Positions 24,227 to 38,600 of a DNA stretch of 64,000 nt are shown in pieces; position 1 is the stretch's first letter; every line of letters begins with the position of its first letter. Both the position numbers and the translations under genes were made by a program. Where the stretch lies: positions 6,983,733-7,047,732 of the forward strand of contig NC_085085.1 of assembly GCF_963422355.1 (NCBI RefSeq). The letters are read 5' to 3'. The notes under the pieces are model-generated. The model did no database searches. It was not told the origin of the DNA and saw only the letters and a list, made by a program, of their open reading frames with translations. Source of the stretch: Corticium candelabrum. Its lineage: Eukaryota; Porifera; Homoscleromorpha; Homosclerophorida; Plakinidae.

Positions 24227-27200
24227 ATAGTGTATGACACTTAATTAGATTAGACCTAGCTGGCATGGTATGTAGTAATTAGACATAGCACTATTTGGTT
24301 AGAGTATGCTAGTGAGCGTTGTAGAGTGTAATAACAAGTGAGTCTAACTAATCGAGCCTGTGTCCACCAAGCAAACACAAAATTGGCGACGAGGATGGCG
24401 CAGAGCCACACAAAATATGGACATTTGGAACCACTCCAACCAGGTGACAAGATTGATGAATATCACCAACGTTTTCTGCTCTATTGTACTGCCAACAACA
24501 TCGTCGACGCAGCCAAAATGAAAGCAATATTCCTCACCGCAGTCGGAGGAACAACGTACTCAATATTATCGAACCTCGTCAGTCCGGCTAAACCACAAGA
24601 TGAGACCCTCGATGAACTCATCACATTGCTGAAGAATCAGTACGAACCGAGGAAGATAGTCATTGCCGAAAGGTTCAAATTTTATAAGAGACAGCAGAAA
24701 GAGGGCGAATCAATTGCAAACTACATTGCAGAATTGCGCCGCTTAGCAAAAGATTGCGAATTCGCGGACAGCCTGAACACAGCGTTACACGATCAATTGG
24801 TGTGCGGTCTCCGACATGAAGGCCTACAGCAGAAGGTCCTAGCAGAACGAGACCTGACATTGGAAAAGGCACTGTCGCTAACTCAAGCGCACGAAAGCGT
24901 AAGACATGAACTGAAATTGTTGTGAGGAGAACCGCAATCAAGTTGACAAACATACCAAGCAGCGGAGACAACGTTTACCGTGCAAGCATCCGGAGGTAGG
25001 CGGTTCACTCCCAGGGATAGCAAAGAGCGTGCTTGCCATTGTTGTGACGGACGCAATCACGACTCTGAAAGTGTTGGTACAAGAGCGCCACTTGCTGGGT
25101 TTGCAACGTTAGAGGTCATATCGCCAAAGCTTGCAGGAAACGGAAGCAATCTGGCCAGAAGTATCAAGCGAGGTATGGCTCGGAATTTCAGAACCGCAAG
25201 CAAGCAACGAAGTCGACGAAATCCAGACATCAAACGAACCAAGTTGAAGAAGACAACGAGGTGAGTATAATATATACTTTGACAGATACGCACCCAAAGT
25301 CACCGTGGAAGTTGCGGGGGCGTTAGTGACAATGGATGTCGATACCGGGGCATCTATGACTGTGATACCTGCGTACATATACAAACGTTTTCTGACTCAC
25401 GTGAAGTTACAGAAGAGTAGAGTCAAACTTCAGACATACTCCGGAGAACCACTGACGATAAGGGGGGGGGGAGCTTACGTTCCAATCCGTTACGGCAACC
25501 AGACCGCACGTGAGAAAATGGTAGTTGTTGAAGTTCAAAACAAACCAGCAGTCTTGGGGCGAAACTGGCTTTCACAGATCTGACTGGATTGGCACATGTT
25601 ATTTAGGGTTGACAGACCGACTAGCCCATGGAAGACGCTGGGTACTGATTATGCTAAGAGATACCCCCAATTGTTTGAGAAGGGAATTGGAACACTGAAC
25701 GGATACGAAGCACGCATTACACTAAGACAGGATGCAGTGCCAAAGTTCCATAGACCGCGACCGGTACCCTATGCCCTACACAGTAAAGTAGACGAAGAAC
25801 TGGACCGTTTGCAACAGGAGGGAATAATTCGACAAATTAACAGAAGCGAGTGGGCATCACCTATTGTAATTGTAAGGAAGGCTGACAGGTCAATACGGGT
25901 ATGTGGTGACTACAAAGTTAGTGTGAACCCTTACCTAGAGACGGAATGCTACCCAATGCCTAACACGCAAGAGCTGTTTTCAACCCTAGCAGGGGGAAGA
26001 GTCTTTACTCGTTTGGACATGAAACAGGCATACCAACAAATGAAGTTTAGCCCAGACTCTCAGGTATACTTGACAATCAATACTAGCAAGGGACTCTTTG
26101 TGTATACAAGGATGCCGTTTGGAATCACATCTGCACCTTCTATTTGGCAAAAGGCCATGGATGAAATTTTAGCAGGCATTCCAGGATGCATATGCTACTT
26201 AGATGACATACTGGTAGTAGGAGGTAGCCAGGAGGAACATGACCAGCGGTTAGACATTGTGTTGGACCGACTGAATAAGAGGTATTTGACTAAAAGAAGA
26301 GAAGTGCACATTCAACACTTCGGAAGTGGAGTATTTGGGGCACCTAATTAGCGAGAAGGGGCTCAGACCATTGGAGAGTAAGTATGGAGCAATTAGAGAG
26401 GCTCCCCAACCACAGAATGTAACTCAATTAAAGTCATACTTGGGTTTACTCAACTACTATGGTCGATTTTTACCGAATATCTCAACAGCCCTCCAACCTT
26501 TGTACAAACTACTCCAGAAGTCTATGCCATGGATTTGGAAGAAATCACAACAAGAAGCTTTTGAAAAAAGCAAAGAGAAACTATTGAATTCGAGCTGCCT
26601 AACGCATTACGATTGGCAAAACCATTACGACTCAAGTGTGACGCCTCGCCAGAAGGAATTGGGGCTTGTTTAACGCACGTTATGCCAGATGGAACTGAAC
26701 AACCAATTGTATTCACATCCAGAACATTGTCTTCAACTGAAAGAGGTTATGCACAGTTGGAAAGGGAAGCCTTAGCTCTTATCAACGGTGTACGACAGTT
26801 CCACAAGTATTTGATCTGACGTAAATTTACACTAGTGACAGACCATAGACCTTTACTTAAACTATTAGGACCAAAACATTGATCCCGACTGTGGCAGCTG
26901 CTAGATTGCAGCGTTGGGCAATAGTTCTGAGTGCGTATGACTACAATTTAGAGTTTACTCCCGGAATAAACAATCAAGAAGCGGACATGCTGTCCAGACT
27001 TCCACTGCTTGTGGAAGCGATCGATCCTAACAAAATTACATACCATATAAATTACTTGGACACTTTGCCAGTTACAGCAGACCAAGTGAAACAAGCCACG
27101 GCCAAGGATCCAATCCTTAGCAGAGTATTGAAGTATACTCTAGAGGGATGGCCAACCAATGGGTCGCCTAAACTACACAGTTATGCCAAGAGGTCAACCG

Positions 27201-28612
27201 AGTTATCTATTACCAAGGGATGTCTAATATATGGAGGAAGAGTAGTGATTCCATATTCACTACAAAAACAAGTATTGTCTGAACTACACACAGGACATAT
27301 AGGAATGGTGCGAATGAAGGCGACGGCTGGAAGTTTTGTGTGGTGGCCTGCCTTGGACAGGGATGTTGAGAGTATAGTCAGATCATGTTCCATGTGTCAG
27401 GAACAACGGAATAAACCTGCAATTTCAACGCCAACTCATCCTTGGATATACCCGGAAGGTCCTTGGGAACATGTCCACGCAGACTTTGCAGAGTACGGAG
27501 GAAGACACTACTTATTGTTAGTAGATGCGTTTTCAAAGTGGCCAGAGGTCCATGAATTACACAAGAATACTACTGCTTGCCAGACAGTAGAATGTATGAG
27601 AAGAACATTTGCAACTCATGGAATACCATATTGTATGGTAACTGACAATGGACCTCAATTCCTGTCGGAGGAGTTTAGTAAATTCATGCGCTCAAATGGC
27701 ATCCACCATCAACGTACCCCACCATATCACCCATCCACCAATGGACAGGTGGAGATGATGGTACAGGAATTAAAGAAGAGCTTGAAGTCTAAGCCATCAG
27801 AGCGAACATGGAGTCACCAAGTGTCATTGTTCTTACTTCATTATCGGACTACCCCACACGGGACGACTGGTAAGACTCTGGCTGAGTTGTTGATGAAACG
27901 TTCTCTTAGGACGAGGCTGAGTCTGTTGAAACCGGAAGCTGGGGAAAAGATACGAGATCATCAAAGAGAAGAATTTAACCAGGCTACAATCAATGTAAGA
28001 GAAATGGGTCCAGGAGACACTGTTTCTGTCTGGAATCCAAGAAGGGATGGTCAAAGCAAATGGCTCGCAGGAAGAGTGACACAACGACTGGGACCAACAT
28101 CTTATTTGGTAAATGTAGACAGACACATAAGATACGTGCATATTGATCACTTGATAACAAGAGATGCGACCAATACACAAGTGATTCTGCCAGAAGAACC
28201 GGATATCTTGCCAGCTACAGTTGTACCAGATTCATCAGGACCCGTGTTAGAAGATCCTACACTTCCAGCAAGGACACTTACACCTACGGAGACTACAGAT
28301 GAGGAGCATGTCATGAGGAAATCCACTGAGACTAAAGATCCAGTCACAGACAATGGAGCAACTGAACCTCAGAAGGAAATCAGTCAAAGGAGATATCCAA
28401 CTTGAGAGAACAGACAGCTACCTCTCAGGTATCGTAAAAACTAAAGGGAGAGGAGTGTAGTGTATGACACTTAATTAGATTAGACCTAGCTGGCATGGTA
28501 TGTAGTAATTAGACATAGCACTATTTAGTTAGTACGCTAGTGAGCGTTGTAGAGTGTGTAATAACAAGTGAGTCTAACTAATCGAGCCTGTGACCACCGA
28601 GCAAACACAAAA
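24227..28612 (+). mobile_element. Ty3/gypsy LTR retrotransposon, broken, with both LTRs
   Basis: LTRs of about 156 bp (24227-24382 and 28456-28612) are nearly identical and flanked by a 5-bp target duplication ATACG. A primer-binding-like TTGGCGACGAGG follows the left LTR. Parts in order: gag capsid (about 24.4-24.9 kb), protease with DTGAS (about 25.3 kb), reverse transcriptase with YLDDI (about 25.7-26.3 kb), RNase H (about 26.6-26.9 kb) and integrase (about 27.2-28.0 kb). The pol order protease-RT-RNase H-integrase defines Ty3/gypsy. No envelope gene was seen. The coding region carries several breaks, so the copy is a fossil. LTR similarity suggests a fairly recent insertion. It sits in the intron after the ankyrin exon. 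Confidence 0.9.
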
Positions 28613-28775
28613 ATACGGTTTACCACTGTATAAATGTGTAGAGGTGATCCTCAAACAGTGATAATACAAATTCGTCGGACGTTTGTCTGTTTGTCTGTCA
28701 AACATTATATATTTCTTAATATACATTTCAGCAATAAGCATAAAAGGCTATTGCTAAACTTCAGACAAGAGTTAC

Positions 28776-28930
28776 ATATACATATGATATGCAAGAAAGC
28801 TAATGTGGGAAGACCAGTGTGTCTGTCTGTCTGTCTGCCTGCCTGCCTGCCTGCCTTACATATACATATGATATGCAAGAAAGCTAATGTGGGAAGACCA
28901 GTGTGTCTGTCTGTCTGCCTGCCTGCCTGC
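28776..28930 (+). repeat. Tandem duplication with (CTGT)n(CTGC)n
   Basis: A unit of about 75 bases (TACATATACATATGATATGC ... GGGAAGACCAGTGTG followed by CTGT and CTGC runs) occurs twice in a row. Confidence 0.88.
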
Positions 28931-29778
28931 CCGATGTGCATGTTGTGGGGATGCCAAATGAAACTTTAGTCACTCTTTCTGACTTGACTGCTTCTCTGCA
29001 AAAGATTGGCCTGACTATTCGAGAGGACAAATGTAAGTTGTACTTTCCAATGGCTTCAGAAGATTTTAGTACAGATATTTACATGAGCAAAGATGGTATT
29101 AATGTTTTGGGGGCACCTATTGGCACTCCTGATTATGTTAAACTAGCTCACTGGTCCGTTCTTCACATGGGCAGGTTAGATTATCCCCGTTCAGAAATGT
29201 ACACTGGGCAGCAGAAACTTGAGCAGTTTCTTGTCAGGAATGGGCAGTTTAATTTGGTAGCGATTCCATCCACCCTTCCAGAGAATTCGAAATTCGCGTG
29301 TGAGTGGAGGTGGGTCCTCCTGGGATATTTAAAAAAATATACTCAGCACGTTTCCAACGTACGCACTAAACAATCGGAACTCTATTCCTCTGCTCTGGAC
29401 ATAGTTTGATGTTAAAGATAAGTAAAATCTAACCCAGTCTGATGGGACTGCTAGATAGCATTGTGACGTAACAATGGCATGTGAAGAAACAATGAAAATT
29501 GAAAGTGAGCATTGCATTCTTAGTTATGAGAAAACAAAGCTACCCTAGGAGATTGAGCTCACTTAATGGAACTTCCTTCAAATTGAGTCTATCAGAAGCA
29601 TGCAGTCTCCTCCCTGAACGACGAATAGCACTGTTTTGTTCTACGTTACACCCCCAAAAGGGGACCCAGCTGAAGCTGGAGGCCGACGACACCCTACCTA
29701 GGTTCTTACCCATGCCGAGTTACGCCTGTATCCCAAATTTTAATCCCCGTGCGTGATCTGCTCTAGCCGGCTATTAAA

Positions 29779-29819
<41 letters not shown>

Positions 29820-31020
29820 ACTAATTTTAGTAGTATAGATTGCAATGCATAGAGGCAGCATCACAGGGCAATGTTTTAACTTCAAAGATTAACGAACTTG
29901 ATGACCCCCGTGTAGTCTTCTTTTATTGAAACATTGCCATGTTCCCAAACTAAACTTCCAACTAAACTAAACTAAACTTCTGCTTGCGCACGCTCTCTAC
30001 ACGAACTGCCAAAGAGATTTTCCTGTCTTGCTAACCAGCTTAATGAATATATATCAACTAGTAAAACAGGGTTGATTTTACATGAATTGGTGGCCCAAAC
30101 TACCCCCGAAGTCAAACTCGAAAGAAGTGAAGCCGAAATTTCATTCTTTGGAGAAAATGATTAATTATCCTAGAAAACTTCAACATTGCTTGACTTTGGA
30201 TATATCACAGAAACAGTTAGAAGATTTCATTAAAAATATAAAGTCAAATCAGGATGCTGCCAGGCTTAGGTCATTACAGGGGAAAGGTGCAGGAGCATGG
30301 CTTTATGTCATTCCCTCAACATACAAGAATGCACTTAAATCTAACGAATTTCGTTTAGCATCTTGTATGAGATTGGGGATCTTTTAGTCGATTGCTTGAG
30401 CATTGTGACTGTGGACAGACGTTAGATCAAGAAGGTTTTCATTTGATTACCTGTAAATATGGAGGCGGTCCTGTCTGGTCTTACGATATTATTGTTGCTG
30501 AGTGGTCTGCTTGCCTAACGGAGCTGGGTATTCCTCATCAAACAGAAGCAAGAAACAGATACGTACAAACTGATGAAAGACCAGACATTACATTCTACGA
30601 CATTGGTTCTGGTGTCACCTATGAATGTGATGTTTCTTTGGCTCACCTTTGGAGAAAAGACATAGTGAACGGAGCTGCAAAGGCCTGCAGACATGCAGCC
30701 ACAAAATGGGAATCAGAAGAATGTTACAAATATTCAAAGGAGATCTTGCCAGATGGCTCTAGCTCTGAAATTGTTTTGCTAGTGTTTGAGCATTTTGGCG
30801 CGTGGGGATCACAAGCGGAAAACTTACTGCATGAACTGAGAAGAAAGCCAGGGCACATTGAAGAAAGACGAGTAGATGCAGAGTTTATATCATATTGGCG
30901 ACGACTTTTTTCTGTGACTCTCCAAAAATGCAATAGTAAAGCTGTCTTGAGAAAAGTGTCTAAGTTGTTAACAAACAGACTAATGGAGGATAATGTAGTT
31001 AGCAGATAGATACATTCAGT
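28930..31020 (+). mobile_element. LINE 3' half, interrupted
   Basis: The first block (28930-29620) is the end of a reverse-transcriptase domain (LQKIGLTIREDKCKLYFP, INVLGAPIGTPDYV). The second (30082-31009) holds GKGAGAWLYVIPSTYKNAL, a CCHC knuckle (CDCGQTLDQEGFHLITC) and ERPDITFYDIGSGVTYECDV, which looks like a PD-(D/E)XK endonuclease core. Between them lies unrelated sequence with a (TA)n run at 29780-29816. There are frame breaks, and the RT catalytic part is missing. An inverted relative of the first block lies at 59715-60215. Confidence 0.75.
29780..29816. repeat. (TA)n microsatellite
   Basis: About eighteen TA units inside the interrupted LINE region. Confidence 0.9.
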
Positions 31021-31823
31021 GCTTCACACATTGAAATAGTTGAACTTGTGTATGAAGTACTTTTAATTATTAAAAAATCATGTATTTTAGTGTGTAGAGA
31101 TGCTGTATCCTAATAAAATAAGCTGCCTGCCTGCCCGCTTGCCCGTGGTCTTTTAGACATTCATAGCTTGGATAGTATAGAGAAATTTGCATCCCCTGGC
31201 AAGCCAAGATTGTCATTTCTTCTTTTCTTACGTCAGGGGTGTGCTTCTTTATTTTTCTTCTGCTCTTCTAGAAGAGGTAGAGCAGCAATTTTGAGAAGAG
31301 GGCAGAAGAGCCGCACCCACTAAAAGCTGTCAGAAGAGTGATGAATAAAGAAACAATCGGAAGAGGAACGAGCATGCATAGTAGACTCGTAAACAATAGG
31401 GGCCCCTGCGACAAGCTGGCTTGCGAATCACTCAGATTCCACAATTCCGGCAAAGACAAATTACCCATGAGCACATCTATCACGGATTCGATGCTGTTTC
31501 CATACTCTACTGCCATCTGCTTTTTAGAAGAAATGCGCATGTGTTACCTCTTCCTCGTCTGCTCTTCTTGACTTTTTGCTGGAAGAGCATCTTCTAGACC
31601 TCTTCTGTCACCTAGTGTTCCAAAAGAAACACGTTTGACTGGAAGAACAGTCTTCTCTTTGACTGAACAAGTTTAACTGTAGACTTTCATTTTTTTCTTT
31701 TGTTGGACACTGTTAGTTGTGAACTTATGTATCCATACTTAATTGCCGAGCGTAGCGAGGCTTCTAATCCGGGTTGCACAACAGAAAGGGCGTGGTCCTA
31801 TATGGCTCTCCATCGAACTCTTG

Positions 31824-31825
<2 letters not shown>

Positions 31826-31910
<85 letters not shown>
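31826..31910 (+). repeat. (TG)n microsatellite, about 85 bases
   Basis: Uninterrupted TG run. Cys/Val and Thr/His open frames over it are artefacts. The flank holds a palindromic CCGAGCGTAGCGAGGC. Confidence 0.95.
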
Positions 31911-31911
<1 letters not shown>

Positions 31912-34900
31912 ATTTATGTGACATTGTATGTGTTTAGGTCACATCTTCATCTACGCCAGGTATGTTTTCCAGTCGTAAGTGATGATGGAAGCAATTACTG
32001 TTACAGTTTCTGTAATTATATTTACAGAACTGAACAATCAGATAGTCACAGTTTGATTAATTTGAAATAATACCATAAGTTATTGCCATACATAAGTAAA
32101 TTTATTTGAATGTAAACTCAGCGCTATGCTTGTTTATGTTGAGCTACAAATATTGGATCATAAGGGAACAAGTGACATGACTTTGTGGTAACTTTACAGA
32201 GCAAAGTTGGTTTGGCAAGGAGCATGAATTTATGTTTCAACATTGCACTGCAAATCTGCTCGGCGCTCATACTTCAGCTGCATGATGCCATGATTATGGG
32301 GGCATTTCTTGACTTACGTGGTTTGCATTCAGGGAAATAGAGAGGAGACATTATACTGTAGGAATTAATATGGAAGCTATAGACATACTAATTTCAGGTA
32401 TTGAGCCATAAGAAATAGGACTTTGTAAAAGTCATGTGACTGAGCGAGTGCGATACTCAAAACAGATATGTGTGAAATGAGTTTCGGTTTGCGGGCTATG
32501 TTTGTGGCTGGCTGACTCAGACTATGTTTGTCATGCTCATGAATGTGCCATGCCCTCAGTTTGGTTCAATTACAGAGTGATATTTTGTGATTGATTGTAC
32601 ATGTCAACCAAAGACGATGGACGAACTGCCAATCAGATCCGTTGAACATTTAGGAAAGAGTTTTTACCAGAACAATGTAATTCATGTTTACAGTTGCCAG
32701 GGCTTGTCAGAAATAAACAAGAGCTTACCTGCCTGCAACTGCTAATGTGAAATCAATCGCTTGGTTTCAGAAGGCTCATAGCTGTGGAAGCAACAGTGTA
32801 AACACAGCTTCAATTACTAGTATTAAGAGGTGTAGAGTTCTACCTCCGCCAAGGAGGTTATGCTTTTGATTCAGTCTGTTTGTTTGTCTTTGTGCAGGAC
32901 TAGGCAAGTAATTCTGGATGTATTTTATTAAATTTTACCAGAGGTTTGTTTTGACCCAAGTTAGAGGTGATTTCATTTTGGAGGTGATTTGACACTAGAA
33001 GGCAAGTCTCTCTTGAGGTGTCTGACATGTACATAAATTTCTTGACAATGTGACTGGAGTCACTTCAGAATTTACTTATGCATGTCGATAACATTCCTAT
33101 AATAAGTGAAAAATGCCTTTCTCTTGGAATGTTTTGAATGGAAGATTTTTGCCAGTTAGATGTACTTTCTCATGCTTGTTTTGTGGCTTAACAGATCTCT
33201 GTCGAATGTAGCTTGCACAGAGTGACACAAAGAAAATCTGTTATCTGTCATATTTGACCAGGACTGGCAAGAAACTTGAGAGAAGCAAGTTTGGTTTATA
33301 CAGGACGTCCACTCCTTATCTGGGACGTCTAAATCACTGGACGTTCAGTAGCCAAACTTGGAAATTTTTAAATTGTTTAATTATTGTGGTTGAAGTATGC
33401 ACTTTCTGAGTGCTCTTGTTTTAGCTCGGTTTAGTATGTATACTATGTAGTAGACTGAACAAGTAGAAGGATGGTAGGGCTTGAGGTTGTGCATTAAATT
33501 CAGTGATTGAAGTATCTTAATTAAGTCTTATTTTTAGCTATGGCAAATCAAAGTTTTTAGTGGTATATTCTTAGATATGGAAGTGAAAAGAACAGGCAAC
33601 AGTTCGATCAATGAAATAACCTTCAAGTTGTTTAAGACTGCAATAGATGTAGTCAGCTGGAGCACTTTTGGCATACTGTACCTTGCATTTAGAAATCTTT
33701 TCTCTGAGTTTCTCTTCTAGACTATTTTCACTCTTGTTGAAATCAGAGATTTGAGAACTAGTTGGACAGATTTCTATTGTTCAGAGGACTGTATGACTTT
33801 AATTAAGCAATGTTATAGTTTTGTCCTCCACTTTTTGACATGTGCTGCACTAGGAAATCATTGTGCTAGTTGTGAATGCATACACTTGACCTGTTGAGGG
33901 GTAGATGGGCTTGTAACTGGGTGTTGACCATTCAAGTATGGAATGTGGTCATAAACTTATATAGAGATCAAACTGTTAACTTTTGACTTAAACCGCATGG
34001 TTACTGGTTATTACTTTGTCAAGGTTAGATTGTGTTTGGAATGTCTACTGCAACAAGATAGGAGGTTTTTGGAACAGAGGTTGTCTTATACATGTAATAG
34101 TGGCAGATTTTTGTATGGTATTTTATAGCTAAATTGTTGCCACATGTTAGCTCTCATATTGGACTGATAGGGTAATTTTGATCTGAGCTCTGTTAATTAA
34201 TGCTAGATGCTAGTTTTTGGGCATGTATGTTTCTACACGTTAGTATACATGCCAGTAGTTTGGTAAGTGTTGATGTAAACAGCTACAGAATAGTAAACTG
34301 TTGTTTTGTCTTTTTGATCTTGTGACTTCAACGTTGCTCATACTTAAAAGTCACTTATGTGTGAGATTAGAAAGTAAAGGTACACTGTGCTAGATATTTT
34401 CACGTCGGTACTTTTTATTTGAACTAACCCCCAATGTACTTTTACTTGAGCAACACTATGGTAAAGCTCGAGGACATTTAAACTGTAAGGGTCTTCCATA
34501 TTTCTTGGCATATTCATGAGCATACAAAACGTACGCTTTTCCCCTCTTCCCTACCCCTTCATCAAAAGTGTATGCGAAAAATGCTCATTTAATATTAACA
34601 TGCTTCAATTGGCTTATACTTGATACAATAGACCTATACTTGATAATTTTGCTCTTCGTCGTCATCTCTAGCTTCCAAAAAGCTTCTTTCAAAATGGAAT
34701 CCTTCTTGTCATCACTCTCAACCTTCCAAAACTCATGTGCCTTTGTGACAGCATTTTGCCTGCCGTCCGGTAACTGTCATTTAGATGCATAAAAGCATTG
34801 ACAAAATGCTGATAGGCATTGACAGGGTGCGTATGGACTGAGTCCGCACAGTTGGACAACTTTGCCAGCCTCTCGATCTACGTTCTCCATCAAGACACGA

Positions 34901-35631
34901 GGCGAGTAACCTTGTCCCCAGACTCTCTCGCACTAGTCTAGTCCGGTGCCAGGATGATGCTACGAGGCGAGAAGAGAAACCCGAATATTGCTTATTAACC
35001 CAGATGCAACAAACTGCTACTAGTAGTAGATATTATCATAATGGTTGTTGGTTTGACCACGCGAACCTGTGTGCACAACTATTTTACTGTACACATGAAT
35101 CATGATTACAAACTGATCAGGTGGTTAATTGTCACATGAATGCAAAGTTGACATTAACAGACAAGGTGGAATGTGAAAACAAGGTGTTATAGTTAGCAGG
35201 AGTTGCTGCAGTGCAAAGTGTTAACTTTTACATGTATGATGAGGTGAGTGCATCTTGAGACTGCAAACGTTAATACTTCTGCTAATCAGTGACACAGCTA
35301 AGAATTGCCAATAGGTTTTAGTAATGCCAGTTGATTACTTCTGTTTTCTGACACCAACACGGCTTGTTCTTCTGTATACTGTATGCACACTTAATAGTCG
35401 GAGATTGTATTTATGTGTGAATATACGTATATAATCGTGTAGCTCATAATAGCCAGACAGCTACAGAAAATGTCACTGTTGGTAGCTAGCTCACTTTGTG
35501 TATGGTGTGTCATTCATGATTTGCATTACAAGCCAAGTGTGTTGTACTTTGCCTCAAAGTAATTATTGTTTTTATCTTATCTAAATTGTAATAATCTTGT
35601 ACTTGCTGGACATATTGAGTATGTGTTACTA
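31911..35631. other. Intergenic or intronic region, no gene recognised
   Basis: AT-rich with no convincing exon. At about 32840-32990 there is a repeat-like block with the palindrome CTCCGCCAAGGAGG followed by TGTTTGTTTGTCTTTGTGCA; I recall this motif from dispersed repeats in other genomes. Just before this region, 31255-31640, imperfect inverted arms rich in GAAGAG suggest a decayed foldback. ACGAGGCGAG occurs twice at about 34899-34975. Confidence 0.45.
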
Positions 35632-38600
35632 GCCTCATTTTCTTCTGCTCGTAATCATCTGGTTTCAAAAAGCCAAGCTCTATTTGATAAAGCATGCAAG
35701 AAGGGTGAAGTCCGAGTAAACAGGGTTTTGATTGATACTATGGGAGAAGGGGATGCCGGAAAGTCATGTCTCGGAGATTTAATGATGAACAAACCATTTG
35801 TTGAAAGTCAGAAAAGCACGGATGGAGTGAAGGTGAGGATGATGATCTCACAAGCAGTTGGACATGGTACAGACTGGGAAGAATTGAAAACAGAAGAGGA
35901 AAGGCAGGCACATCTGAGCAAGCTGTTTGCAAGAGAATACGTTCTTCATAGCAGTGACCAACAATCCGCACAATCAGACAAGCAAGATGAAAACCCAGAA
36001 GCTAGTCAAACAACTGCAATTGTAAATTCTGATCTTGATATGATGGAAGAGACTGCTAGAGGGCAGAACTCTGTTGACATGATGTCACACTCCGACGATA
36101 TTCACAACAATACAGTAGGATATGAGGATTTAAAGTTGCCATAAAATTGGACTGAGACATAGACATGGCCATTTCTGTTCTGGAGAAGAATAAGGAGGAG
36201 CTCCACAAATTAGAAGAAATGATCTATGTAACGATGATGGATAGAGGAGGTCAAGACCAGTTACTCTCCACACACGCTGCACTGATGGCTGATAATGATT
36301 ATCAATCAGCAGTTTGTCTGTTGGTTATGGATGGCTCAAATCCATTGGATGAGAAGGTGACCACATCCAAATTTCGTCTTGCAGATGGAACTTTCATTGA
36401 GAAACCACGTGATGTGGCCACTACAAGAGCTGACATCATTCGGCATTGCTTTACTGCTGGAAGAATGCGCAATAAGTTTTTTGGCAAAGGCCGGGTCAAG
36501 AGGACGCCAGCAATGTTTATGGTTACTTAGAACAAAAGGGAGAAGTAGTTTTATGGCAAAGCAGGAGCAAATTGTTCAAGAAATCATTTCTGAAGAGAAG
36601 TTTGGTGATCACATTGTACCGTTTAGTGAAGTTCCTTATGAGGTGCTGCTCCATGTAGACAACACAAAGTCAGGGACAGGCAGCCCTGATCCAGCAATTG
36701 TCCTCATCAAGAGAAGATTCCATTACCGTGGGCTGTGCTTGATAAGGGTCTGGGTCTTCTGAGAATAAAACATCACAAAGTTCTAGATATTAATGATGTC
36801 TACGAACTAGGTGCCAGGGTATGCAATATCTCATCAGATGAGGAGTGGAAACAAGCACTGCCGATATCTTTGCAGCTTTGGAAGCATTGGGTTTTACCAC
36901 AATGTCGCTGGTCTTAACAAGAAGGTGTTTCCCAACATTCAATGGGTTGCTGACGTGTTGGCCACCTTTGTCACAGTTCTGGATCACTCAAGGATTCCTC
37001 CTCGATTGTGGAATGATCTCAAGAACCTTCACAATGAAGGCATAATGTCATGGGATCTTGCTAAGTATCTGATGCAGAAGGCAGGAGTAGAAGTAGCTAA
37101 CTATGATGTCATTCTCATACTTTTGCAGTTGTTTAACATCATTTCAGGATCATGTTTGGCTGTTTCATCAGTCAGTGTGGATGTTAATGTTCAATGTCAT
37201 CAAAAATTTTTGTTCCCTCCATGGTCATGAGGGAATTCATCAGCAACTCATTTGCTTACCAATCAGCTCTCTGCTCTTCTACAACTCCCCCACCCTTGTT
37301 CATCATTCCCAAGGGCTTCAATGCTTTTCTGAAGCCTTTGTTTTACCGATTTGTTACTCGCATGATCAGCAAGTACTCAAAGGGCCCACAGCTTAGCAGA
37401 AACCAGGTGATACTTCATCTTTGTAAGGATGTGGATTTGGAGTTGGTCTACACTGTGAAAGCTGTCATTATTACCGTGTACTGTCCATTAAGCTCTAAAC
37501 AGTTGCCTACAGATGGAGTGCTTCGTCCACTATGTGATGGAGTAAGAGTGACTCTCATAGAACAACTCACACTGGCCAAAGAATGAGGAATGGATGGTTT
37601 TCAGTTTGAGGTGTGTATTCATGATGCCATTGATGAAGCTTCAATAGAATATAATCCTCAATGTTTGGCTTCACTGGATGAATATCCAGGCGATGAAATA
37701 CTGCTTGACAAACAACACAAATGCATTTGTTGTCCAGCTAAACTCGATGTTTGGTATCACAACATTCTTCCCAGTCATAGCGTTGAAGGTATTGTAATGT
37801 ACAAGAGCTACTGATTACTTCTTGACTTTTATGTTGTGTCTTCCACAGCAGCTGCTGACGATGCCTATGATCCCGATCAGGTTTTGTCTGTTGTATTACA
37901 AGAAGGTATAGATTGTTGGCTGTCTATTGGGTTGAAGATGGCATTTACAACAAGTCAAATTAACGATAAGACGAATGACATTTCTCTTGGTGCTGACAAG
38001 TTCCGGGTTTTGTTTGAAGCAAAAGCACAAGAGGTAGGACGATATGAGGCAGTCAAACGACTGTTAACAGCATGTCGTACCATTCTGTATCCAATCATTG
38101 GAGCAGTAATGAATCAATTGACAGGTGAGCAACTGATATGTAATGGTAAACTCTGAGTGACCTCCGTAAGTGTTTAACTTGATTGTGGATGCTAGTTCCT
38201 TACGTGCCGTGAATAGCATACATTAAGTAGGTGTACACTGGAGTTGTGATTGTGTATAGGAATTGAACAGTGCATGTGGAAAACATAGGTTTGTAGCAGA
38301 TTGCTGAGACATTGAGCTGCATTTATTAACACAATTTCTATGCATCAACGATTAGTTGTCTGTGTGTTGTGTGTTGTTTGACAGGCACGTCTTTAATTTC
38401 AGGAGATTAAGGAACTGTAGCACCTCAGCAGGTGCCCCTGTCTCAACAGCTTGAAGTGTCAATGATGGTAGAAAGGAAAATTTGTAGGAAACACTTGGTT
38501 GCCGTGGCTAACGCAATTGGCAGTCAGTGGAAAGAATTTGCCACACGGCTTGCTCCAGAGAAGTTTACTATGTCTTCAATCAGTACAGTCGAACAGGAAC

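Noticed and set aside
31700-31937. Open frames of alternating Cys/Val or Thr/His over the TG/CA tracts (also at 40144, 51865, 52265, 52815, 54023, 54532, 62214)
   Set aside because: They are translations of dinucleotide repeats with no start context or homologous sequence.
35632-36143. Treating the P-loop frame as a complete 192-residue gene
   Set aside because: It ends in the middle of a Roc domain whose remaining motifs continue downstream in other frames.
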